From assembly GCA_050015675.1 (NCBI GenBank), contig JBEKAY010000016.1:1-64000 (forward strand): DNA of 64,000 bases, read 5' to 3'. Positions 16,301 through 24,973 of the stretch are shown one piece after another. Within the stretch, counting starts at the first letter, position 1, and each line of letters opens with the position of its first letter. The notes beneath the pieces are model-generated. The model made no database searches and had not been told where the DNA came from. It saw nothing but the letters and a program-made list of their open reading frames with translations. The stretch comes from Fen-1298 sp050015675. Its GTDB lineage: Bacteria; Bacteroidota; Ignavibacteria; UBA10030. A program made the position numbers and the translations under genes.

Positions 16301-16406
16301 GTTCCCTGTTTCTTCTCGGCAATCTATGTGAAAGAATATATACAAACTGACGACTACCTGAGTCTATTTGAATTATATATAAACTGATCGTGTTGGAGGT
16401 CTCTTG

Positions 16407-18281
16407 ATGGCATTCCTAAAATATGGAGTTCTTTTAATTATTGTATGCATGTTTTTTATGTCCCCCTTTATTGAATCTCATTCATTGATGGGAGGGGGTT
16501 CTTCTGCAAAACAAATTTATTTTTATTCAACATCCACTCTTATGCTATTATGGCTCGGGTATGATCTTGCCATTCGAAGGGAAAAACTAAGTGTCATAAT
16601 TAATGGCCTTGACATTATGATCATCCTATTCTGGTTATGGTCACTTATCCGCTTCATCTTTTCTTATGATGCACTGTTTCTTAATGAAAAAATCATTGAA
16701 CTTACACTGTTGCTGTTGTTCTATTTCGTATTAAAAATAATTATTTGTGGTAGTGCAGATAAAACTTCTTTTGATTTTCGTAAGTGCTCAATCATAGCAT
16801 TTCTTTGCTGTGGTCTTGTTCAAGCCGTCTTCGGGATCCTGCAAAATATTGGTTACCGTTCGCCTCATTCAGTTTATAACATTCTAGGAACATTCGAAAA
16901 CCCAAACTTTTATGCTGAATATTTAGCAATTATTGTTTCATTTGCACTTGGAGTATTTGTATTTATACCAGGGAACGATAAGAAAAACAGGAGCCTCCGA
17001 TACATTGGGCTTGCGACATTTTTAGTTGGAATTTTTATACTACCGGCCACTCGATGCCGTAGTTCCTGGTTAGCTGTAATTACAAGCGTGTTTTTTATAG
17101 CGACAATAAAATGGAACATCATTGTCAAACTGATGTCCGTTCTTCGAAAAAAAATAATAATGATCGTGTGCGGTGCTGGTTTTATTGCATTATTAGCAGT
17201 GTTCGTGTATTCTATTTATATAATAAAACCGGATTCCGCAGGTGGTAGATTATTTATATGGAAAATCTCTCTACACATGATTGCAAAAAATCCGCTAGTA
17301 GGCATTGGCTTCGATAAATTCAAAGTAGAGTATGAAAATTACCAGGCGGATTACTTTGCCAGTGGCGCTGGATCGTTATATGAAGAAAAGGTTGCAGGTC
17401 ATGTATTGAACGCATACAACGAACCACTTCAAATTTGTGCTGAATTGGGAATTATTGGTCTTTTCATATTTATCGCCATTATAGGGGTTGCATTCTTTAG
17501 CTTGAAAAAGCAGAAGAGTAATGAGAATCCATTCCTATTTTCTGCTCTTGCTTCAATTTTAGCATTTGTTGTAGATTCATGGTTTGCTTATCCAATGAGT
17601 ATTTTGCCTTTGTACTTCTGCTTTTTTTTTCTACTTTCAGTTGTATCAGCCAGCAGATTACCGCAAAGCGATATTTCTTTCTTTATTCCGGTATATGGAC
17701 AGAAAATATTTGCAATGTGCTTTCTAGCTCTCGCAGCATTGATTGGATGGCATACTATAACCCTGCAAGCTGGTTATCGAAGTTGGCAAAGTGCATCTCA
17801 ATCAACAATGCGAAACGACCTGACTAATGCAGTAGACAATTATCAAAAATTATATCCGTTGTTTAAAAATAATGGTAAATTTTTATTCATGTATGGCGAT
17901 GTACTTCAACGCGTGCAAAAGCATAACGAGGTAATCCCTCTTTTGGAAAATGCAAAGATGACGTTTAATGACCCGAATCTTTGGATAACACTCGGACAAA
18001 GTTATGAAGCATTAGAGAAATATGAGAAAGCTGAAGAACATTATATAAAAGCTGCTAACATTAAACCTAATTATTTCTTACCAAAATATCTTCAAATAAA
18101 ATTGCTTATGAGAATAGGCAAAACTGACGATGCAATAGCCCTTGGTCAAAAGTTTATTGTAAAGGAAGAAAAAATACCTTCTCCTGAAGTACAAGAGATG
18201 AAAGCTGAAATAGATAAATTGATTAATACGAAACAAACCTTTAAGCGCGGTGTTACGTTTCAGAGTCCTTTGGACAGATGA
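16407..18281 (+). CDS. O-antigen-ligase-like membrane protein with C-terminal TPRs
   Basis: This 624-residue protein starts at ATG 16407, seven bases after GGAGG. About ten to twelve hydrophobic segments fill residues 1-460. The central block with FENPNFYAEYLAI, ATRCRSSWLAV, GGRLFIWKISL, NPLVGIGFDKF and HVLNAYNEPLQ matches the Wzy/WaaL (O-antigen ligase) family. These are inner-membrane glycosyltransferase-like proteins that join or polymerise undecaprenyl-linked glycans. Residues from about 490 form TPR-like helix pairs (LWITLGQSYEALEKYEKAEEHY), a common C-terminal extension in this group. It is the last intact gene of the island. A link to the peptide locus is not evident. Confidence 0.75.
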   Translation: MAFLKYGVLLIIVCMFFMSPFIESHSLMGGGSSAKQIYFYSTSTLMLLWLGYDLAIRREKLSVIINGLDIMIILFWLWSLIRFIFSYDALFLNEKIIELTLLLLFYFVLKIIICGSADKTSFDFRKCSIIAFLCCGLVQAVFGILQNIGYRSPHSVYNILGTFENPNFYAEYLAIIVSFALGVFVFIPGNDKKNRSLRYIGLATFLVGIFILPATRCRSSWLAVITSVFFIATIKWNIIVKLMSVLRKKIIMIVCGAGFIALLAVFVYSIYIIKPDSAGGRLFIWKISLHMIAKNPLVGIGFDKFKVEYENYQADYFASGAGSLYEEKVAGHVLNAYNEPLQICAELGIIGLFIFIAIIGVAFFSLKKQKSNENPFLFSALASILAFVVDSWFAYPMSILPLYFCFFFLLSVVSASRLPQSDISFFIPVYGQKIFAMCFLALAALIGWHTITLQAGYRSWQSASQSTMRNDLTNAVDNYQKLYPLFKNNGKFLFMYGDVLQRVQKHNEVIPLLENAKMTFNDPNLWITLGQSYEALEKYEKAEEHYIKAANIKPNYFLPKYLQIKLLMRIGKTDDAIALGQKFIVKEEKIPSPEVQEMKAEIDKLINTKQTFKRGVTFQSPLDR

Positions 18282-18344
18282 GGGTGTAAAACTAAGAGAT
18301 GGTTTTGAGTATATTTAAAACATCTTTTAGCAAAGGAGAACCAT

Positions 18345-18488
18345 TATGGTCCAACAAACAAACACAGAAAGCATCGTTCGATGAAGAATGAAATCGATTT
18401 GCAGAAATATTATATGCCCTGGGAGTTGGAACAGGAGATCGGACGATTTATTGATTATTACAACAACAAACGTTATCACGAAGCACTG
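18345..18488 (+). pseudogene. C-terminal remnant of an IS3/rve-type transposase
   Basis: In the frame of ATG 18381 the sequence reads RKHRSMKNEIDLQKYY, then ELEQEIGRFIDYYNN and KRYHEALDN. This is the C-terminal end of retroviral-integrase-type transposases (ERYHRSMKN with YYNNKRYHESL in family members). The upstream D,D part is missing and the frame runs straight into cca-derived sequence around 18490. It is therefore a fusion junction, not a working transposase. The apparent 127-residue open frame 18381-18764 is the chimaera of the two remnants. Confidence 0.72.
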
Positions 18489-18750
18489 GACAATAAGGTT
18501 ATTCGCCTTCACCTCCGTCCGCAGGCATTAGTTGATGATGGCATGACAGATTCCGCTGTTCGCCGATTGATGTTTGAAACCAGCAATGACATTGATGATC
18601 TTATGCTATTATGTAGGGCTGATATTACTTCAAAGAATCAAAAACTTGTTGAGAAAGTGAAACGAAACTACGATCTTGTTATTACCAAGATTGTGGAGGT
18701 GGAAGAAAAAAGAAGGTATCAGAAATTGGCAGTTGCCTATATAATAAAAG
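18489..18750 (+). pseudogene. cca: 3' fragment of CCA tRNA nucleotidyltransferase gene (right copy)
   Basis: From about 18489 the frame reads VIRLHLRPQALVDDG, TDSAVRRLMFE, DLMLLCRADITSK and KVKRNYDLVITK, the same C-terminal segment as at 171-651. Most differences from the left copy are single-base changes scattered through the segment. After about 18715 the match degrades (the EKDRIRNW region is disturbed) and the frame stops at 18764. This copy does not have the one-base insertion of the left copy. It is a non-functional remnant in the same orientation as the left copy, and it marks the right edge of the island. Confidence 0.75.
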
Positions 18751-18838
18751 AGGCGTTACCCTGAAAAATGAAACAACAGCATCACTGTTAGCGTCTAAAC
18801 CGCCAATTGGCTTTTAAGTTTATAATGTTCGATGTAAC

Positions 18839-18866
18839 TTTACAGTAAATTGACCGTTTATAATAT
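18839..18866 (+). promoter_or_regulatory. Candidate sigma70-type promoter for the efflux operon
   Basis: TTTACA at 18839-18844 and TAATAT at 18861-18866 are separated by 16 bases. An overlapping TATAAT at 18859-18864 gives a 14-base spacing. They lie about 50 bases before the TolC-like start codon, in an AT-rich gap. This is a motif match only. Confidence 0.3.
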
Positions 18867-18913
18867 GTAGTTTTTTATTTCCTACCAATTTTAGAAACAG
18901 TGGAGATGTATCA

Positions 18914-20311
18914 ATGAAAAAAATAATAACTTTAATCGTATTAACAGTTACACTCTGCGGCGCACAAATGCAGCCCGGAATAACGAAAACGCTTGCATTA
19001 AATGATGCTGTCGCTGTTTCTCTGCAGCGCAATTTAAATATTCAAGAGGCCGCTAACGGTGTCAATGCTGCACAAAGCGGAGTTCTGGCGGCGTATGGTT
19101 CTTATCTTCCCTCTTTGTCGGCTTCGGGTGGATGGGGGAGAACGCAGTCTGAAACACCTGTCTCCGTTGTGCCAAGCCCAATCAATAATTGGGTGAATGT
19201 CGGAACAGTTTCCATTTATGGAACTACGGCGTTTAGTCCGCAACAGGTGGGAGGAAAGGACTTAACGACCTCCTATTCAGCCGGATTAAATTTGTCTTAC
19301 ACGATTTTCGACGGACTTTCGCGGGAATCAAATTTCAATAAAGCATCATCGAACAAAACGCAAGCAGATCAACAGTTCACAAGAACGAAACAATCTATTG
19401 TTTTTCAGGTGCAATCATTTTATCTAACGGTACTTAAAAATGAACAGCTTGTAAAAGTAAGTGAAGAAAATCTCAAACGGGACCAAAAGCAGTTGGAACG
19501 GATCGAAGAATCCAGCCGTGTTGGTGCTCTTTCCATCAGCGATGTGTATCGTCAACAATCTGCAGTAGCATTTGATGAAGTAAATCTCATCACCGCACAG
19601 AACACGTACGATAAATCCAAAGTAGATTTAGTGTCTCTTATTGGACTTGATGTGAACGATGAATATGCAATTGCCGACCCTGCGATTTCTCCGGATATCG
19701 ATTCCACAGACCTTGGAGCAACAACCCAATCACTTGGCGGCTTTGGCGATATGCGAAAACGTGCCCTTGTTTCACGTCAGGATTACCAGGGTGCAGTCGA
19801 AATTATGAAGAGTGCCGGTTATGGTGTAACACAAGCATGGGGTCATTACCTTCCAAGTGTCAAAGCAAATGCAGGATATAGCCTTCAATCCCAGGAAGTG
19901 TCAAATTTATCAGATTATAAATATATGAGTTGGGGCATCAATTTAAGCTGGACGTTGTTTGATGGTTTCTCGACGAATCAAGGTATTCAGGTTGCAAAAG
20001 TGCAGGAGCGCAATGCGGAGCTGTCACTGTATCAGACAGAACTTAACGTGAGTGTTGATGTAAAAAAGGCTTTACTTGATCTCGAAGCTTCACGCCGTCA
20101 ATATGATTATAGTGTGAAAAGTGTTACTTCTGCTTCACAGGATTATAAGATAGCAGAAGAAAAGTATAACCTTGGTTCCGGCACTTTAATAGATCTCCAA
20201 ACTGCAAATGCTAATCTTGTAAATGCTCAGGCAACGAAAATAAATTCAACCTACGGATTTATTACTGCCAAGTACAATTTGGAATATATGATTGGCGAAC
20301 GGAATTATTAA
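18914..20311 (+). CDS. TolC-family outer-membrane efflux protein
   Basis: This 465-residue protein starts with a signal peptide (MKKIITLIVLTVTLCGAQ), with TGGAGAT upstream of the ATG. Two similar halves follow the TolC plan: each has a beta segment (LSASGGWG; VKANAGYSL and SWGINLSWTLFDGFS) followed by long alanine/glutamine-rich helices. The first half contains LSYTIFDGLSRE, the typical TolC 'FDG' turn. It forms the outer-membrane duct of a tripartite pump. It is the first gene of an operon with a MacA-like adaptor, a MacB-like ATPase and three permeases, so the duct partner is clear. The transported compound is unknown. Confidence 0.9.
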   Translation: MKKIITLIVLTVTLCGAQMQPGITKTLALNDAVAVSLQRNLNIQEAANGVNAAQSGVLAAYGSYLPSLSASGGWGRTQSETPVSVVPSPINNWVNVGTVSIYGTTAFSPQQVGGKDLTTSYSAGLNLSYTIFDGLSRESNFNKASSNKTQADQQFTRTKQSIVFQVQSFYLTVLKNEQLVKVSEENLKRDQKQLERIEESSRVGALSISDVYRQQSAVAFDEVNLITAQNTYDKSKVDLVSLIGLDVNDEYAIADPAISPDIDSTDLGATTQSLGGFGDMRKRALVSRQDYQGAVEIMKSAGYGVTQAWGHYLPSVKANAGYSLQSQEVSNLSDYKYMSWGINLSWTLFDGFSTNQGIQVAKVQERNAELSLYQTELNVSVDVKKALLDLEASRRQYDYSVKSVTSASQDYKIAEEKYNLGSGTLIDLQTANANLVNAQATKINSTYGFITAKYNLEYMIGERNY

Positions 20312-20362
20312 AAAGAGTCATCGGATATTTTTATAAAAGTTAATACTACTGAGGAGTAAGCA

Positions 20363-21628
20363 ATGGCAAATGGTAATGGGAAAAAGAAAAAGAAAAAGAT
20401 AATCATTTTTTCAATAATCGGGGCGGTGGTTATTGTTCTCGCTGTGCTGGTATTCCTTGGCAGCCGGCGCGAAACTATCGTGACCGTTCAAACGGAAAAA
20501 GTTCAACGGAGAACAATCACACAGATTGTCTCGGCGACAGGAAAAATTCAACCGGAAATACAAGTGAAGATAAATGCAGAAGTCAGCGGCGAAATTATCG
20601 GATTGCCCATCCGCGAGGGCCAGCGTGTCGCAAAAGGACAGTTACTTGTCCGCATAAAACCGGATGCATACCAGGCTCAATTAGAAAATGCACAAGCGAC
20701 GTTAGAAATGGCAAATGCCGGCCTTCGGAAAGCCGAGGCAGATTACACTCGTGCAAAAGAACTTATTGTGAAAAAACTTATTTCTGATTCAGATATGGAT
20801 ATTGCAAAGGCGAGTTACCTGAGTGCAAAAGCGGGATATGATCAAGCGAATGCAACCCTTAAACAGTTTCGTGACCAATATTCGAAAACTACTATTTATT
20901 CACCGATGGCAGGTGTTGTGAGCCAATTGATATCTGAACTCGGCGAGCGCGTCAGTGGAAGTACGTTTACGCAGGGCACACAAATTATGACTATAGCTGA
21001 TCTTTCTACCATGGAGGCACGTGTCGATGTCGGTGAGAATGATGTTGTGATGGTGCAAAAGGGAGATACGGCGCACATCGAAGTAGATTCGTATCAAGAT
21101 CGTAAATTTACCGGCATCGTTACGCAAATTGCTAACACCGCAAAATCGACCGGCACAGGAACACAAGACGCAGTGACGAACTTTGAAGTTCGAATTCGTA
21201 TCAATACTCCTGAAGGTATTCAATTCCGGCCGGGAATGTCGATGGCGGCAGATATTGAAACGGAAACCCATTCTAATGTTCTGACCGTGCCCATCCAATC
21301 TGTTACAGTACGTGCCCCAAAGAAAGAGATGAAAGATGAACCTAAAGAAGGAGAAGCGCAATTAGTCGCGGGTAAAAAGAAGGAAGAGGATAAACTTGAG
21401 GAAGTTGTGTTTGTTGTGAAAGATGGTATTGCTAAGACTTTACCTGTTAAACGCGGCATCAGTAATGATACCTACATTGAAGTGAAGGCAGATGGGCTTG
21501 AGGGTAAAGATGTTGTGTCGGGACCGTTCAAAGCGATCAATCGTGATCTGGAAGTCGATTCAAAAGTAAAAGTGGATAATAAATCAGCGAAAAAAACAGG
21601 CGCAAGTGCGGATGTAGATAAGAAGTAA
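20363..21628 (+). CDS. MacA-like periplasmic adaptor (membrane fusion) protein
   Basis: This 421-residue protein starts at ATG 20363, with GAGGAG upstream. A single N-terminal membrane helix (residues 11-32, IIIFSIIGAVVIVLAVLVFLG) follows a lysine run. Next come a biotinyl-lipoyl-like half (SGEIIGLPIREGQRVAKGQLL), an alpha-hairpin at about 105-170, the second lipoyl half (TTIYSPMAGVVSQL), a beta-barrel, and a membrane-proximal domain interrupted by a charged KKEM/KKKEEDK stretch at about 315-345. It connects the inner-membrane ABC transporter with the TolC-like duct. The charged insertion and the Lys/Ser tail are unusual but do not disrupt the core. Confidence 0.9.
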   Translation: MANGNGKKKKKKIIIFSIIGAVVIVLAVLVFLGSRRETIVTVQTEKVQRRTITQIVSATGKIQPEIQVKINAEVSGEIIGLPIREGQRVAKGQLLVRIKPDAYQAQLENAQATLEMANAGLRKAEADYTRAKELIVKKLISDSDMDIAKASYLSAKAGYDQANATLKQFRDQYSKTTIYSPMAGVVSQLISELGERVSGSTFTQGTQIMTIADLSTMEARVDVGENDVVMVQKGDTAHIEVDSYQDRKFTGIVTQIANTAKSTGTGTQDAVTNFEVRIRINTPEGIQFRPGMSMAADIETETHSNVLTVPIQSVTVRAPKKEMKDEPKEGEAQLVAGKKKEEDKLEEVVFVVKDGIAKTLPVKRGISNDTYIEVKADGLEGKDVVSGPFKAINRDLEVDSKVKVDNKSAKKTGASADVDKK

Positions 21629-21702
21629 AGCACGATAATTCAGTGCCTCTTCATCAATCGGAAAAAAAATGAAAGAAGTAGAGTAACAGGAAGGAAACTA
21701 GA

Positions 21703-22428
21703 ATGCCAAGTATTATTCAGCTCACGAACATCACAAAGTTCTATCAAGTAGGCGAAGAAAAAGTTCATGCATTAGATGGTGTTTCAATCCAGATTGAGAA
21801 AAACGAATATGTGGCAATTATGGGCCCGTCTGGTTCCGGCAAATCAACATTGATGAATATTATTGGTTGTCTTGATACACCTACTTCTGGTTTGTATGAA
21901 TTGAACAACACAAACGTCAGCGATATGAACGACAATCAGCTTGCCAAGATTCGAAATAAAGAAATCGGATTTGTTTTCCAGACGTTTAATCTGCTTGCCA
22001 GATCAGATGTTCTCCACAATGTTGAGCTCCCGCTCATTTATGGCGGAATTGGATCGATGGAGCGGAAGAAATTAGCACGAGCGGCAATTGAACGCGTAGG
22101 ATTAACGGATCGTATCCATCACAAACCAAACGAACTTTCCGGCGGACAACGCCAGCGTGTATCCATAGCGCGCGCACTTGTGACACAGCCATCCATTTTA
22201 CTTGCAGATGAGCCAACCGGAAACCTTGATACAAAAACCGGCGATGAAATCATGATGCTATTCGATATGCTGCACAAGGAAGGTAATACAATCATCCTCG
22301 TGACCCATGAAGAGGATATTGCATTGCACGCACATCGTCGGATTCGTCTCCGCGACGGTAAAATGGAAGTGGACGAGCCAATTAAAAATCGGAAAGTATT
22401 AACTCAACCAGCAACGGTTATGGCATAA
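21703..22428 (+). CDS. MacB/LolD-type ABC transporter ATPase
   Basis: This 241-residue ATPase has Walker A GPSGSGKST near residue 42, a Q-loop (FVFQTFNLL), the signature LSGGQRQR near 145, Walker B ILLADEPTGNLD, and the H-loop VTHE. The ADEPTGNLDT and FQTFNLL forms are typical of the LolD/MacB/FtsE class, which drives mechanotransmission permeases instead of classic transport. It is the only ATPase in the operon and probably serves all three permeases that follow. Its stop is one base from the next start, consistent with cotranslation. Confidence 0.92.
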   Translation: MPSIIQLTNITKFYQVGEEKVHALDGVSIQIEKNEYVAIMGPSGSGKSTLMNIIGCLDTPTSGLYELNNTNVSDMNDNQLAKIRNKEIGFVFQTFNLLARSDVLHNVELPLIYGGIGSMERKKLARAAIERVGLTDRIHHKPNELSGGQRQRVSIARALVTQPSILLADEPTGNLDTKTGDEIMMLFDMLHKEGNTIILVTHEEDIALHAHRRIRLRDGKMEVDEPIKNRKVLTQPATVMA

Positions 22429-22429
22429 T

Positions 22430-23662
22430 ATGAAATTTGTATTCGATGAATTCAAAGAAGGGATGGCGATTGCATTTGCCGCCATCCGTGCCAACAAAAT
22501 GCGCTCAGTGTTGACGACACTTGGCATTGTTATCGGTATTGTTTCTGTAACGCTTATGGGAACAGCGATTGAAGGACTGAATCGAGCCTTCAATAAGAGT
22601 ATAGCCACTCTTGGTTCTGATGTGTTATATGTGCAGAAATGGTCATGGGCCGATCATGGAGATGATTGGTGGATAATTAAAAATCGGCGAAATGTTCGCA
22701 TACAGCAGGCAAAGGATGTTGAAAAGTATTCAGAATATGCACAAGCGGTGAACCCTGCAACGGGAGCAATGCGGAATGTCAAATATGGGCAAAAGCTGAT
22801 AGAGAATGTTGCAGTAATTGGTACGGGCGCTTACTTGCTTGAGACAAGTGGATCAACTATTGCCTTCGGTAGATTTTTTACTCCAATGGAAGCAGATGGA
22901 GGACGACCAGTGTGTGCCATTGGTTCTGAAGTAGCTGCAAATCTATTCCCTAACGAAAATCCTGTTGGGAAAATTATTAAAATCGGCGGGTATGCATACA
23001 ACGTATTAGGTGTGTTTGATAAACAAGGTAGCTTTCTTGGATTGCAAAGTCTTGATAATAGAGTCTATGTTCCTCTCAATCGTTTCTTTCAAGAATTTAT
23101 GTCGTTTAGAAGTGATCTTCAGATTATGGTGAAAGCAAAATCTGTGGATGAATTGGACAACACGAAGGAAGAAGTCCGGGGTATCTTACGTAAATCACGC
23201 GGCCTCAAACCGAAAGAGCCGGATGATTTTGCAATCAACCAGCAAGAGACGTTAATCCAGACATTTAATACAATCGGTGGTGTTATTGCTGCCGTAGGTT
23301 TATTTATAACAGGAATGTCGCTCTTCGTTGGTGGTATTGGAATCATGAATATCATGTTTGTATCGGTTACAGAGCGCACAAGAGAAATTGGAATCCGCAA
23401 AGCAATTGGAGCGCCTCGGCGTACCATCCTTTTGCAGTTCTTGATGGAATCTGCTGCGTTATGTCTCATCGGCGGGATCATCGGTATTATTATCGCCTTT
23501 CCGCTAAGTTTAATAATTGATACATTTCTTCCAACAGCCATGCCCTTGAGTGTAGTATTCATTGCCCTGCTCGTTTCGATTATTGTTGGAGTTGTTTCAG
23601 GGTTTTTACCGGCGTACCGGGCGTCGCGCCTCGATCCAGTTGACGCACTCAGGTATGAATAG
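22430..23662 (+). CDS. MacB-like ABC permease (first of three)
   Basis: This 410-residue permease has the MacB/FtsX arrangement: one N-terminal helix (around VLTTLGIVIGIVSVTLMG), a periplasmic domain of about 230 residues, then three C-terminal helices containing GGIGIMNIMFVSVTERTREIGIRKAIGA, where the cytoplasmic coupling helix meets the ATPase. It ends with RLDPVDALRYE. It differs clearly from the two downstream permeases, especially in the periplasmic domain, so it may be the partner half of a heterodimer. It acts in the inner membrane. Confidence 0.9.
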   Translation: MKFVFDEFKEGMAIAFAAIRANKMRSVLTTLGIVIGIVSVTLMGTAIEGLNRAFNKSIATLGSDVLYVQKWSWADHGDDWWIIKNRRNVRIQQAKDVEKYSEYAQAVNPATGAMRNVKYGQKLIENVAVIGTGAYLLETSGSTIAFGRFFTPMEADGGRPVCAIGSEVAANLFPNENPVGKIIKIGGYAYNVLGVFDKQGSFLGLQSLDNRVYVPLNRFFQEFMSFRSDLQIMVKAKSVDELDNTKEEVRGILRKSRGLKPKEPDDFAINQQETLIQTFNTIGGVIAAVGLFITGMSLFVGGIGIMNIMFVSVTERTREIGIRKAIGAPRRTILLQFLMESAALCLIGGIIGIIIAFPLSLIIDTFLPTAMPLSVVFIALLVSIIVGVVSGFLPAYRASRLDPVDALRYE

Positions 23663-23690
23663 AGGAAACTTTTTCCTTTTGAATTGACTT

Positions 23691-24914
23691 ATGGAATTCT
23701 CTGAAATATTTAAAATGTCTTTGACAGCCATCCGCTCCAACAAGCTTCGCTCGGCGTTGACTTTGCTGGGTATTATTGTTGGAGTCTTCTCTATTATAGG
23801 TGTTATGACTGCCGTTCAGGTACTGCAGAACAGTATTGAAGCTGGTTTAAGCGGTCTTGGAGCCAATACCTTCCAGATTCAGAAAGAACTGGTCATCGCA
23901 AATCATTCCCAATGGCTTAAAGCGATGAAAAGAAAAGATCTACGCTATCCTCAAGGATTGATTGTCAAGGAAAGGATGACGCTTGCACAATCTGTTGCGC
24001 TCGAATCATGGCAATGGGGTCAGACTATTCAATTTGGATCTCTGAAGACAAATCCAAGTGTCGCTGTGGCTGGAGAAGAGCCCGAAGGTATCTCTACCAA
24101 TAGCTGGACAATCAAAGAAGGACGGAGCCTCAATGATGATGAAGTTCGCTACAGCTCCTATGTCGCAATTCTTGGGGATGCTGTCGTTAAAAAAATCTTT
24201 CCTCATGGTGGCGCTGTTGGGAATGAAATTCGTATCGGTGATGATCGATATCGTGTTATTGGAACATTTGATCCAAAAGGCTCATCCCTAGGTGGAAATG
24301 ATGATAATCGTGTTGTTATACCATTGAGTACATTCTTGAACGTATTCGGGAAACTTCGCAGCATACATATTATGATCAAAGCGAAAAATACAGAAGTGTA
24401 TGATGATTGTGTTGAGGAAGCGCGGATGATCCTTCGGACTATACGAAATGTGGCCCCGGGCGATGAAGATGATTTCACGATTTTCTCTAACGATTCACTC
24501 ATTTCGACTTTTAATGACTTTACACTTTATGTCAAACTCGGCGTTGGGTTTATGAGTTTCATCGCATTGATTGCGGCCGGCATTGGTATTATGAATATTA
24601 TGCTTGTATCTGTCACCGAACGCACAAGAGAAATTGGTATTCGGAAAGCGCTCGGTGCTCGCAAGTCAAATATTCTGTCACAGTTTATCACGGAAGCTGT
24701 CGTATTGTGTGAAATCGGCGGTATCATTGGTGTCGTGCTTGGCGTACTTGGAGGTAACTTGGCTGCCCTTGCATTTAGCTTCCCGCCGGTCTTTCCGCTT
24801 GATTGGGCACTGATTGGATTTGCGATCACTACGTTTGTTGGAGTAGTGTTCGGCGTCTACCCTGCCTGGAAAGCAGCAAATCTCGATCCTATCGATTCTC
24901 TCAGATATGAATAA
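23691..24914 (+). CDS. MacB-like ABC permease (second of three)
   Basis: This 407-residue permease has the same plan as the first: an N-terminal helix in LTLLGIIVGVFSIIGVM, a periplasmic domain, and a C-terminal block with GIGIMNIMLVSVTERTREIGIRKALGA, ending LDPIDSLRYE. It is very similar along its whole length to the next gene, including the first 60 residues and last 150. This indicates a fairly recent tandem duplication. The periplasmic domains differ most, as expected if they contact different partners or substrates. It probably pairs with the first permease and the shared ATPase. Confidence 0.9.
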   Translation: MEFSEIFKMSLTAIRSNKLRSALTLLGIIVGVFSIIGVMTAVQVLQNSIEAGLSGLGANTFQIQKELVIANHSQWLKAMKRKDLRYPQGLIVKERMTLAQSVALESWQWGQTIQFGSLKTNPSVAVAGEEPEGISTNSWTIKEGRSLNDDEVRYSSYVAILGDAVVKKIFPHGGAVGNEIRIGDDRYRVIGTFDPKGSSLGGNDDNRVVIPLSTFLNVFGKLRSIHIMIKAKNTEVYDDCVEEARMILRTIRNVAPGDEDDFTIFSNDSLISTFNDFTLYVKLGVGFMSFIALIAAGIGIMNIMLVSVTERTREIGIRKALGARKSNILSQFITEAVVLCEIGGIIGVVLGVLGGNLAALAFSFPPVFPLDWALIGFAITTFVGVVFGVYPAWKAANLDPIDSLRYE

Positions 24915-24973
24915 ATAGGGAAAGCTGGGGGGTCATAAGGATCGGTATTCTTGATTGCCTCTGAAGAGCTTCT

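Larger units (their letters stand above)
171..18764. other. Accessory island bracketed by two cca 3' remnants
   Basis: The segment between the two cca fragments (171-651 and about 18490-18750, same orientation) holds only + strand accessory genes. They include an S41 peptidase, a radical-SAM/terpenoid locus, a TonB receptor, an ABC exporter, a DUF4097-like protein and an O-antigen-ligase-like protein. Each cca fragment is preceded directly by a transposase C-terminal remnant, of IS5 type on the left and IS3/rve type on the right. The island looks more AT-rich than the ribosomal-protein region, judged by eye. No integrase, clean target-site duplication or tRNA attachment site was found. Transfer or assembly by IS activity and recombination is inferred, not shown. 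Confidence 0.5.

Noticed and set aside
18381..18764. 127-residue frame as one intact gene
   Set aside because: Its first third is a transposase end and the rest a cca fragment, so it is a junction chimaera and not a gene.
18820..18835. GCCAATTGGC palindrome near 18811 as a terminator
   Set aside because: It has no loop and only four T residues follow; it is too weak to call.
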